Shown here: piece after piece, positions 14,301 to 23,919 of the stretch
Layout of the letters: each line of letters begins with the position of its first letter
Numbering within the stretch: position 1 is the stretch's first letter
The notes under the pieces: generated by a model
What the model saw: the letters and a program-made list of their open reading frames with translations, nothing else
What the model was told of the DNA's origin: nothing
Database searches by the model: none
Translations under genes and position numbers: made by a program
From: Paramoeba atlantica
Lineage: Eukaryota > Discosea
Assembly (NCBI GenBank): GCA_977017575.1
Contig: CDRNVI010000045.1
Coordinates: 248,001 to 312,000, forward strand
Direction of reading: 5' to 3'
DNA: 64,000 bases

Positions 14301-16327
14301 CTTCCTATTCAGTTGATTTCTTCCTATTAAGTTGATTTCTTCCTATTAAAGTTGATTTCTTCCTATTAAGTTGATTTCTTCCTATTAAGTTGATTTCTTC
14401 CTATTAAAGTTGATTTCTTCCTATTAAAGTTGATTTCTTCCTATTAAAGTTGATTTCTTCCTATTAAAGTTGATTTCTTCCTATTAAGTTGATTTCTTCC
14501 TATTAAGTTGATTTCTTCCTATAAGTTGATTTCTTCCTATTAAGTTGATTTCTTCCAATTAAAGTTGATTTCTTCCTATTAAAGTTGATTTCTTCCTATT
14601 AAGTTGATTTCTTCCTATTAAGTTGATTTCTTCCTATAAGTTGATTTCTTCCTATTAAGTTGATTTCTTCCTATTACGTTGATATCTTCCTATTAAGTTG
14701 ATTTCTTTCTATTAAAGTTGATTTCTTCCTATTCAGTTGATTTCTTCTTATTAAGTTGATTTCTTCCTATTAAGTTGATTTCTTCCTATTAAGTTGATTT
14801 CTTCCTATTAAGTTGATTTCTTCCTATTCAGTTGATTTCTTCCTATTAAGTTGATTTCTTCCTATTAAGTTGATTTCTTCCTATTAAAGTTCATTTCTTC
14901 CTATTAAGTTGATTTCTTCCTATTAAGTTGATTTCTTCCTATTAAAGTTGATTTCTTTCTATTAAGTTGATTTCTTCCTATTAAAGTTGATTTCTTCCTA
15001 TTAAGTTGATTTCTTCCTATTAAGTTGATTTCTTCCTATTAAAGTTGATTTCTTCCTATTAAAGTTGATTTCTTCCTATTAAAGTTGATTTCTTCCTATT
15101 AAAGTTGATTTCTTCCTATTAAGTTGATTTCTTCCTATTAAGTTGATTTCTTCCTATAAGTTGATTTCTTCCTATTAAGTTGATTTCTTCCAATTAAAGT
15201 TGATTTCTTCCTATTAAAGTTGATTTCTTCCTATTAAGTTGATTTCTTCCTATTAAGTTGATTTCTTCCTATAAGTTGATTTCTTCCTATTAAGTTGATT
15301 TCTTCCTATTAAGTTGATTTCTTCCTATAAGTTGATTTCTTCCTATTAAGTTGATTTCTTCCTATTACGTTGATATCTTCCTATTAAGTTGATTTCTTTC
15401 TATTAAAGTTGATTTCTTCCTATTAAGTTGATTTCTTCCTATTAAGTTGATTTCTTCCTATTAAGTTGATTTCTTCCTATTAAGTTGATTTCTTCCTATT
15501 AAGTTGATTTCTTCCTATTAAGTTGATTTCTTCCTATTCAGTTGATTTCTTCCTATTAAGTTGATTTCTTCCTATTAAGTTGATTTCTTCCTATTAAGTT
15601 GATTTCTTCCTATTCAGTTGATTTCTTCCTATTAAGTTGATTTCTTCCTATTAAGTTGATTTCTTCCTATTAAGTTGATTTCTTCCTATTAAGTTGATTT
15701 CTTCCTATTAAAGTTGATTTCTTCCTATTAAAGTTGATTTCTTCCTATTAAGTTGATTTCTTCCTATTAAGTTGATTTCTTCCTATAAGTTGATTTCTTC
15801 CTATTAAGTTGATTTCTTCCTATTACGTTGATATCTTCCTATTAAGTTGATTTCTTTCTATTAAAGTTGATTTCTTCCTATTCAGTTGATTTCTTCTTAT
15901 TAAGTTGATTTCTTCCTATTAAGTTGATTTCTTCCTATTAAGTTGATTTCTTCCTATTAAGTTGATTTCTTCCTATTAAGTTGATTTCTTCCTATTAAGT
16001 TGATTTCTTCCTATTAAGTTGATTTCTTCCTATTAAGTTGATTTCTTCCTATTAAGTTGATTTCTTCCTATTCAGTTGATTTCTTCCTATTAAGTTGATT
16101 TCTTCTTTTAAGTTGATTTCTTCCTATTAAGTTGATTTCTTCCTATTAAGTTGATTTCTTCCTATTAAGTTGATTTCTTCCTATTAAGTTGATTTCTTCC
16201 TATGCAGTTGATTTCTTCCTATGAAGTTGATTTCTTCCTATTAAGTTGATTTCTTCCTATTAAGTTGATTTCTTCCTATTAAGTTGATTTCTTCCTATTA
16301 AGTTGATTTCTTCCTATTAAGTTGATT
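2303..16327 (+). repeat. 14-kb satellite, 19-20 bp monomer
   Basis: Roughly 730 head-to-tail copies of AAGTTGATTTCTTCCTATT (19 bp), with common variants: a 20-bp form with an extra A, CAG for AAG, ACG for AAG, and a shortened TATAAG form. Variant order shows higher-order structure. The stretch from about 5280 to 6180 recurs 1140 bp downstream (60 x 19). A block from about 8020 to at least 10380 recurs at an offset of 3469 bp, marked by rare variants such as TGTTAAGTCG, AAGCTAA and ATTCCGTCC. Units containing TTCCAATTAAAG recur about every 520-630 bp after 10560. Stops occur in all frames and no gene is present. It ends directly at the start codon of the LINE1 ORF. Confidence 0.97.
2871..2890. 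other. Foreign 20-bp insert inside the satellite
   Basis: One monomer is broken by a GC-rich segment containing TCCCCGCGTGGGG, the only such interruption I saw in 14 kb. The same 13-mer occurs at 22285-22297, at the start of a terminal repeat of a YR element. It may be a footprint of a lost insertion or a gene-conversion patch. Confidence 0.5.
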
Positions 16328-16328
16328 A

Positions 16329-17345
16329 ATGAATATTTCTAGGGAGAAGGCGGAGGCGTCCGGACCTTTTGCCAGCTTGCTCTCGGTCAAAGAGAAGTTA
16401 CGGAAGGCCACGTGTCAACGGGGAAACCTCTTTCTGCCTACTCAGCGGAGAGAGGGAGTAGCGATACTCCGGCAGCGGGCCCTGTGTCGAATGCAGTCAC
16501 TTATGGTTCCGGGGAAGAGGTTCGTTATAACCTGGTGCAAGTCATATGACTATAGTACGAGGATGTGGGAAGGTTCTGTTGTGTCGGTTGAACCGGACGG
16601 TTTCCGCTGGGTAAAATTTGATGCAGTAGTTGACCGATTTTTTCATTTTCCTCCGAAGGATCCTCGAATACTTGTGTCAGGGGGGCGAGTTGCTTCTCTG
16701 GATACTAAAAGGATTCGCAAGAGATATAGGAAGCGCAAATGCTGTTCTCGGCGTGGCGTCCGGGAGCAGAGACCCAACATTTATGCTATGAACGAGGACT
16801 TTGTATTTGGCAGCTTGAACGTGGACACGTTGAAAATTAAGAGTACGGAAGTGAACGCACTGCGTAGGTCCCTTAGGTTACATCAAGTGGTTAACTGCAT
16901 GAAGAGCTACGGCATATCCATCTTTGCACTACAAGAGACGAGACTACGCTTTGCAAATAATGACTCCATCGTGCATCAAAAATTATACATTGGGAGAGGG
17001 TGGATTCATATATATCTTATGAGCGCTACGGCCGGTTATAATGGTATGGCATTCTTAAGTACGAAACCGCTTAAAGTCGAACAAATATCACACCGAATTA
17101 TGGAGGCAGTGGTTAGAATTGGGAACAGTAAAGTCAATATTTTTAACGTGTACTCCCCGATTGCAACGGCCAAGAAGGAGAAGCAAGATGATTTCGACAA
17201 ATCCCTTTTGGATGCCTGGCACGAATCGAGTGCTCCAATGAAGGTTATTTGTGGGGACATGAATGCACCATTGCAAACAGCAGGAGGTAGAAAGTGCTAT
17301 TCTAAAAGGGCCAAAGATTTACGAAAATTTCTTCAGAGTTTGGGG
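16329..17345 (+). pseudogene. LINE1 N-terminus: barrel-like domain plus APE endonuclease
   Basis: The ATG at 16329 lies one base after the last satellite monomer. Residues ~55-115 hold an SH3/Tudor-like pattern (RFVITWCKSY, WEGSVVSVEPDG, HFPP). Residues ~160-330 hold an AP-endonuclease-like nuclease: GSLNVDT (Asn), LQETRL (Glu), YNGMAFLS, NVYSP and CGDMNAPL (Asp/Asn). The final SDH block is missing. The recognisable LINE frame ends near 17345, where the YR element begins in another frame. The rest of this LINE (RT end and RNase H) is probably at 23013-23919 and 28568-29271. It would nick target DNA to prime reverse transcription. Confidence 0.75.
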
Positions 17346-18093
17346 GCGAAATCTTCACACGAAACGTGCACTTCGAAACGCAAGTGACGTTGAAGAAATG
17401 CAATTGACGTTGAAGATGTACACCGTAAAATTAGCAAGGATGAACGTTCTAATGACAAATTTTACCAGCATGTAGCAGACCAATTGACTGAACGGGATAA
17501 AGCCAAGAAGTATTACGCTGCGGACTTTTCTGCGCCCTATTACCCACCACCGTTCCAAGGTTTCCCACCACCACCACCACCGGGACCGTCGATGCAAGCC
17601 AACATATTTCCCGGTGGACCACCTTGCCGTAATCGTTTATTGTGTTTCAATTGTCGTTCCCCCGATCATATCCTACGCCAGTGCCCGCATCGACGCCAGC
17701 AGCCGGATTTTCGGTCGCGGGTGTCTGGCACCGCTCATCAGAGCGGAAAGTCGTTATAGGACGACCACCCGAAAATTGCCAGTGTCCCGGCCCCCCGGAA
17801 ACGGGGGCGCTTTGGGGCGGAAACCTCGCTAGTAACCAAACGTTTCAAGAACTGTTCAGGGGAATATGTGACAAGCTCAGTAAACTTGAACGGAAGGTTG
17901 GTGAACTCGACGCAAGTGTACGGAGGAGTTTTGAGTTTGCAACAATCAAACCAAGCGAGAAGGAAATTGACACAGCATCTCATGGGAGTGACTTTGGTAA
18001 CGCACGAAGTACGGATAGCGCTGGACGCCATGGCGTCGATGTGGGCATTTTGGCCGCGTCATTTCTATATCGTGCGTAGGGTTATACAAAGGC

Positions 18094-19563
18094 ATGAAGG
18101 ATTTTAAAGAAATTGGCTCACGTGGTCGCCATAATATACTGAATGATCAGGAGTCATCTCTTCTCCTGCGAGTATTCGACCAATTACGTGAACAAAGTAT
18201 CCCTATTTACGCATCACTTATAGCAAGCGTCGCCCGAGGAATCAAAGAGGGTTGTTCACCTAGATCCACGACTTTGAATGGGGGTTGTCTAAAGTTTTCT
18301 TCCTCTTGGGCAAAGGATTGGATGAAAAGAAATAACATACGCGTGCGTCATGCCACAAGCGACCGTACCGTGACTCCAGGCGAAGTAATCGAATCATCTA
18401 AGAAATTTTTCTCGCAACTTGAGGTCTTCAAAGGTATATGCGATAAAGAGTTTGTATTCAATTCTGACGAATTTTTTGTGTGTTTGGGATTAGGCAGATC
18501 GAACGCTACTTGGACATGGGAGCGCATTGATCGCGGAGAATCGCGTACAATATCTGTTCGTAAAGAAAAACAGGGATTCACTTGCAATGTTTTGTCATCT
18601 GCGGCAGGAAGTGTTAAGATGTTGCAATTCATTTACCAAGGAACAAGTCGTGTATTTGTAAACACAGGCAATGACCCACGCGTTCTTCAATGTGCCAGAA
18701 AAGAATCTCATTTCCAGGATTCTTCAACTTGGTCGACTTTTTTAGCGCGTTTTAAAGAAATACTTTCTTTGGAGCGTGAAGCGCAAAAGAAACCGGAAGC
18801 TCGGGCTCTTCTGATCATTGATGAAGCGACCCAGCATGGTAGTACAGATTCTATCCTTCAGGATGCGTCTTGTGGAGTAGTTTGCGTCCCGAAAAAAATG
18901 ACTCACGTATTTCAGCCAGCGGATCAGTTCATTATTTCTGGGTTAAAAGAGCGTGCTGTGCAACTTTATAACAGTGATATAGGCTATATCACTGTTAAAA
19001 TATATATCACTGTTAAAATACGGGCTATAATAGCCCGTATTTTTTCGCGCTCTGAGAACAGTACGGCGGTATCTAATATGGTAAGCACATCCCGCACTCT
19101 CTGTCGCGAAAAAAAGGTTTCCTATATCATCCAAGCAATGAATGAAATTTCTCCTGCGCAAATTCTTGCCTCTTGGGAAGTTACAGAAATACCCAAGGTT
19201 TTGTTTGGTGAAGTAAAAACGCGCTCTTCTCGCCTTGATGCGTATAAAAACTTACAAACTCACTTAGGATCATCAGGGGACAACATATTCGTTGACGCGG
19301 ATGATCAAGAGCAAACTCCATTGCCTATACCAAACGACGAGATAGCTACCTCCAATTTACCTAGTGAAAGAAGAAAACGCGGACGCCCTCGGAAAATACT
19401 ATCGAGTGGGGACCTCGAAATGCAGCGACGCGAAGCCGAAGATATTGCCAATCTGGGCCACCGCCTACGCGGAATGACACGTAAGCGTAGAGGGCAATAT
19501 AAGTCCGCCAAAGAATTGCACATTGCCCCATTGACATCCTATGGAATAGGGCCGCGCAATTGA
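18094..19563 (+). CDS. pogo/Tigger-like transposase (DDE_1 superfamily)
   Basis: An uninterrupted 489-codon frame. The N-terminal ~120 residues fit helix-turn-helix/CENP-B-like DNA binding (SSLLLRVFDQLREQSIPI, then W-A-K-D-W-M-K-R). The catalytic core shows FNSDEF (first Asp), LLIIDEATQHGS (second Asp) and VFQPADQF (third Asp), with 33 residues between the last two (DD33D). An AT-hook-like KRGRPRKI lies near the C-terminus. It would cut and paste its own element at TA sites. The ORF is intact, but about 25 residues after the third Asp come from a palindromic insertion (18969-19047), which may affect activity. Terminal inverted repeats were not found with confidence. It is inserted in YR-2. 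Confidence 0.85.
   Translation: MKDFKEIGSRGRHNILNDQESSLLLRVFDQLREQSIPIYASLIASVARGIKEGCSPRSTTLNGGCLKFSSSWAKDWMKRNNIRVRHATSDRTVTPGEVIESSKKFFSQLEVFKGICDKEFVFNSDEFFVCLGLGRSNATWTWERIDRGESRTISVRKEKQGFTCNVLSSAAGSVKMLQFIYQGTSRVFVNTGNDPRVLQCARKESHFQDSSTWSTFLARFKEILSLEREAQKKPEARALLIIDEATQHGSTDSILQDASCGVVCVPKKMTHVFQPADQFIISGLKERAVQLYNSDIGYITVKIYITVKIRAIIARIFSRSENSTAVSNMVSTSRTLCREKKVSYIIQAMNEISPAQILASWEVTEIPKVLFGEVKTRSSRLDAYKNLQTHLGSSGDNIFVDADDQEQTPLPIPNDEIATSNLPSERRKRGRPRKILSSGDLEMQRREAEDIANLGHRLRGMTRKRRGQYKSAKELHIAPLTSYGIGPRN
18969..19047. repeat. In-frame palindromic insert in the transposase
   Basis: Two near-perfect hairpins occur back to back: 13-bp arms AACAGTGATATAG around one G, then, after a partial direct copy (ATATATCACTGTTAAAAT), 13-bp arms AAAATACGGGCTA around TAA. 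The block is read through in frame and adds the residues YITVKIYITVKIRAIIARIF. Its A/T-rich palindromic composition differs from the flanking codons. Confidence 0.7.
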
Positions 19564-19846
19564 TCAAACTGGATTCGCTCAATATAGTCATGAAAGAAAT
19601 GATGAGTAATGATTACTTCTTTATTGGTAAACTTTTGAATTTCCAGAGAGCTTTCATTAGTTATTTTGGGGTTTTTTAAGCCGTGTTATGGACATACTGT
19701 AATGCTTTTTCTCCTCTCGAATTTTTTCTAGCTCTCTGGCATTTTTTGTTTCGCCATACAAATATTAGTGGGACAAAAATTAATGTTTTTTTAATTAATA
19801 TTTGCATGGGTCCAACACTAATTAAAAAAACATTAAATTTTGGCGG
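19564..19846. other. Right flank of the pogo element with a long inverted repeat
   Basis: No gene. A 24-bp imperfect inverted repeat lies at 19774-19797 and 19819-19842 (arms differ at one position, core TTAATGTTTTTTTAATTA). The recombinase frame of YR-2 starts just after it. The hairpin may mark the right edge of the DNA transposon or be a separate small foldback element. I could not find the same sequence near 18090, so it is not confirmed as a terminal inverted repeat. Confidence 0.45.
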
Positions 19847-20519
19847 CAGTGTAACGTACGGCAGAAATCTCATGACCTTATTCAACCTAGCGGGTGCCAA
19901 CATAAATCCACTCAAGTTCTTTGTTCGAGCCCTGCAAGCAGAGGGAGCGGGAGAGCCGATGCACCAAATGACGCCGCTGACACCACACCTTCTTTGTCGT
20001 CTAAGATCAAACCTGGAGGCGAACGAAAGTGTCACAATGCTAATATGTTGGAAGAGTGCATCGAGATGGAGCGAAACGGCTGCCCTGCGAAAGGAAAATT
20101 TTGTGGAAGTAAACTCCAACCGGATCATAATATGGTGGGGTCGAGGCACAAAGACCTCAAGATGCAACCCGTGGAAAAAATCAATGTATACAGTCATATC
20201 GGGACAGGGAACTCTCGAAATAGCGGATCACCTACGTATTCTGAAGTCTTACGACGTCCTGTGTCGAACAACAGTGCGAAAGATGGACAGCAAGATTCGC
20301 GACATTCTAGGTGCGGGGTTCGGGACTCATTCAGCCAAGAAGGGGGCAATTACAATGCTATTTCGAGAGGTAGCACAGGGAAAGTTAACATTGGAAGATT
20401 TGAAAATTTTGGCGAAGCATCAAGAGATCGAATCACTCCTCCGATACAACAGCGACCCAGTGACAACAGCTTTGGCGTTGGGAACCGCAAACGCGACCTC
20501 CCTCCTGAAAATGCTATAG
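19847..20519 (+). pseudogene. YR-2 tyrosine recombinase domain
   Basis: This segment aligns with the recombinases of the other YR elements here: YGRNLMTLFNLAG, MLICWKSASRWSE (catalytic Arg), HSAKKGAI (His box), LAKHQEIESLLRYNSD (Tyr). The family integrates a circular DNA intermediate by strand exchange and does not duplicate its target. The C-terminal end LGTANATSLLKML is shared in form with the others (LGTHRAS, LGSQKLT). Confidence 0.8.
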
Positions 20520-20599
20520 AATCAGGGTCTTTATTTCGCGAGTTCCTGCGGGACATGCCGCAGGAGAAAATCAAGCACACTATCGTGCGAACCAAAAGA

Positions 20600-22129
20600 A
20601 CTACCAAGCTAGCGACGAAAGAGAATTTTCATTTACCGCTACATGTGAAATTTGACATTCCACAAATTAATTTCAAACGAGTCATGAGTTTAATGAATGA
20701 GGAAACGCGTCAGCGCTGCGAGTACCTACGACGTGAAATGTTTGCTCTGTTACCAGAACCAGAAAAAGAATCTCCTCAATTTTTCTCTGTCCCATTAAGC
20801 GATGTACAGTTATTAATTGACGCAGGCTTTGTATCGAAAGTGTCCCACGAACAAGAGACAAAACGCCCGACAAATCAATGGGTCATTCCATTCACTGTAG
20901 TGGAGCCTGACGGCGACGATGGTATCTGTGAAAGAAGATTCATTGCATAGACGAGAGCAGACAACGCTCGAATTCGGGAATCGTACGTGCCTTCCATTCC
21001 TTTACGACATGCTGCCTACTATTTACACCAGGTGAAGCAAGATTACGGAATTAAAAGGGATCTCGCATGCAGTTTTTATCAAGTAGGAATTCCAATTGAC
21101 TCGAGAGCAAAATTTCGTTTCCGATCAGTTGACGGCCACTTGTATGAACAAACAGTTATGCCCATGGGACATCGATGTGCTCCAGAGTTGATGCATTCGA
21201 TTACCGCAGTTTTGGCTGGCGACCCGCAATACTGTTCAAAAGAAGATAGATTTCCGGTAAAAGGCGCCGATGTTTACATTGATGGAATTCGTTTTGCCGG
21301 GGATTTCCAGACGGCGAGTGAGTTCGGTGAATTCGTAGATCGCAGGTCATCATTCATAAATGCAAGATTTAAAGACCACGGGACTCCTCCCCAACAAAAT
21401 TATATTTTCAATGGAGTGTCATATTTACATCGCGAGAAGAAAGTAGCGCTTGTGCCGAAAATTGTAGCACGGTTGAGAAAACATAGTTTCCGTACGATAA
21501 CATACGACGATTTAGAATCAGCTGTAGGTAGAATGATATATGCATCCGGAATTTTGGGAGAACCGTTACGGGAGTATCACATGATATTAAAAATTGTTCG
21601 ACGACGCATAAATGCATTAAATCGAAATCCAGATTTGGGAATTAAACGCGCAATGTTGCCTGCTTATGTCGGAATCTCATTGACCAGATGGAATAAAAAG
21701 TTGAGTAATATTCCTGTAACCCCTTTGCCGCACCCAGATGCCGTTCCGCACAATCACACGTTATTTACAGATGCCTCGTCCAAGGGATGGGGCGCCGTTC
21801 TATACTTAGATTATGGGCAAATGCTGTGTGCTGGAGATAAATGGCCCGAGGAATACGAGTACGAAGTCAACAAAGCGGAGGCGAGGGCCGTTCGTCTTGC
21901 TTTGGAGCACTTCGTTCATCACTTTAATCGCGACACGTGTATCGACTTGTATATAGACAATACCTCCTGCTTAGCTGCGATGAAACGAAAGGTCTCAAAA
22001 TCAGATGGTATTACAACAGAATTAAAAGCAGTATTGAAAACGCTTCGACGACATGGCTTCGCAATATCCCCGCGTTATGTATCATCTGAAAATAATCCTG
22101 CAGACCCAGTAAGCCGAGGACATTATTGA
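20600..22129 (+). pseudogene. YR-2 reverse transcriptase and RNase H
   Basis: RT landmarks: IKRDLACSFYQVGIP (motif A), MPMGHRCAPELMHS (motif B) and VYIDGIRFAGD at the motif C position, where the usual second Asp is Gly. RNase H landmarks: FTDASSKGWGAVLY, VNKAEARAVRLAL, LYIDNTSCLA and NPADPVSRG at the end. Broken, with about one or two breaks seen. It would copy the element RNA in a cytoplasmic or nuclear particle. Confidence 0.8.
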
Positions 22130-22288
22130 TAGTAAATAGATGCACGCAATACATAATACAACACAAAAAAAAACCTAACCCCGGAAAAAAGAAAAAAAAA
22201 GAGAGAACATTTAAATCAACGACGGCAGCAAACTGGACGTGCGAAAGGGTGAATGGAACGTACGGGGGACTAGCGATTGGGTGGTCCC

Positions 22289-23012
22289 CGCGTGGGGCGG
22301 ACTACCCGTTTGCAAGTGACAAAGAAGGTGAATATGTTGAGGTATGAAAACGAGATATGAATGTGTAATATGAATCTGAATGTGAATCACAGGAGTAAGA
22401 TATCTGATAATGTACATCATGATATGAATGGGTTGAAAGTAAAGTGATGAGGTTGAACATGCTATAGGAGATTTGTTTCTGTTTGAATTTATTTGTACTA
22501 TGATGCGAGGCGTAATTCTAAGAGTTTACGATAAGAATTGTCCAGCGCATCATTTTGATTTTAATATTGATTTTGAATTTACATGATTGAGCTTATTTTG
22601 CCGAATAGCCGGCGGGCATTGTACGCATGTTTTTGAAATTCAACTTGTGAGATAATATTAATGTACATGTCAATATGTATTAGCATGAAGATTGATATAA
22701 GAATATTTTTTCATATTTCCGCGACGAAAAGTTTGCCCCGCCCACCATCCCCCATCCACTCCCCACGTGGGGCGGACTACCCGTTCGCAAGTGACATAGA
22801 AGGTGAATATGACAAAGAAGGTGAAATATGTTGAGGTATGAAAACGAGATATGAATGTGTAATATGAATCTGAATGTGAATCACAGGAGTAAGATATCTG
22901 ATAATGTACATCATGATATGAATGGGTTGAAAGTAAAGTGATGAGGTTGAACATGCTATAGGAGATTTGTTTCTGTTTGAATTTATTTGTAGTATGATGC
23001 GAGGCGCAATTC
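22289..23012 (+). repeat. YR-2 terminal repeats B1-A2-B2
   Basis: About 240 bp is repeated directly at 22289-22525 (B1) and 22764-23012 (B2), both starting CGTGGGGCGGACTACCCGTT or nearly so. The unit between them (A2, about 22523-22763) starts GAGTTTACGA, as do the A repeats of other YR elements here. This is the right-hand half of the split-direct-repeat layout (A1-ORFs-B1-A2-B2). B2 begins with the palindrome CCCCACGTGGGG. Confidence 0.75.
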
Positions 23013-23919
23013 TTCTTTGAAGGTTACCTTGTTGGGAGAAGTTCCGCTTGTAAAAACGTACCGGTACTTGGGGAGCTCCATAAATCCTGAGGACGCGCAC
23101 TCTGCTCCCCGAGACCGTATTCGACTAGGATGGTACGCAATGCAAAGACTTAATCCGATATGGAAATCTTCACTTTCAACGCAATGTCGCTTAAGATTGT
23201 TTAAGATACTAGTTTTGTCTATTGTGTCCTATGGATGTAGTGCATGGAATGCATCTCAACTTGAGCTACACGATCTTGACATTGAAATCTCAAAAATGCG
23301 TCGCATAGTGTGTGGAGTCAAGAACTCATGGGATGGGACAAAGAGAATGAGACTAGAATCTTTATATTGTGGGGATAAAAAGTTAAGCACCATTGCGCGA
23401 TGTCAGAGAGCAAAACTAATGGAACATCTTATACGACATTCTTCCATATTTTGTCAGGCTATGGGTTGGAGAGAAGAAGTAAATACCAAATCAAAATCAA
23501 TTCTAGAGGCGTGTGCACGCGACATTGGCATGAATGCGGCAGAACTTCTTTACTTCTCCATCAGTCGCGCATCTCTGAACTCTAAGATACAACAACTAGA
23601 GGACCGGTTGGAGCCTCGCCCAAAATACGTCAAATGGAAAACAGGGCCGTGGGCAGGTAAACATCAAAGGGTTACTTCCTCCAAGGAGGCACAATTCGTA
23701 GAAGAGGGCGATGTGCCGTTCAAAATTCGTGCAAATGAAATGCATTTATATACTGACGGGGCATTGTCTACAAAGAAAAATCAAATAGCAACGGGATGTG
23801 CGTATGTATCGTTACGAGTTGGGAATCAAAAACTTATGGTAGGGATGCGCCCACCGGAAGATGTACCGTTTACCATTATGGCAGTTGAGGCGTATGGGGC
23901 ATTTGCAGCATTGTTATGA
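23013..23919 (+). pseudogene. LINE1: end of RT and start of RNase H
   Basis: Begins in the connection after the RT palm (VKTYRYLGSSINPEDA, then LRLFKILVLSIVSYGCSAW), as in APE LINEs, and runs into an RNase H domain (LYTDGALS with Asp, AVEAYGAFAAL with Glu). The palm with YxDD is absent. The frame stops where the A repeat of YR-3 starts. The remaining RNase H motifs are at 28568-29000. A single deletion reaching from the LINE1 RT into the 5' part of YR-2 would explain why both lack those pieces. Confidence 0.75.

Larger units (their letters stand above)
17390..23012 (+). mobile_element. YR retrotransposon YR-2 (VIPER/Ngaro-like), fossil
   Basis: Order: Gag remnant with a CX2CX4HX4C zinc knuckle (CFNCRSPDHILRQC, near 17645), tyrosine recombinase (19847-20519), reverse transcriptase and RNase H (about 20600-22129), then direct repeats B1, A2 and B2. 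The left end (A1 and most of gag) is missing. A pogo-like DNA transposon sits between gag and the recombinase. The element is broken, with several breaks besides that insertion. It lies inside LINE1, whose sequence resumes at 23013. Clear divergence from the other YR copies here suggests an old copy. Confidence 0.8.

Noticed and set aside
2303-16327. CRISPR array
   Set aside because: Short direct repeats but no unique spacers. It is a head-to-tail satellite in a eukaryotic context.
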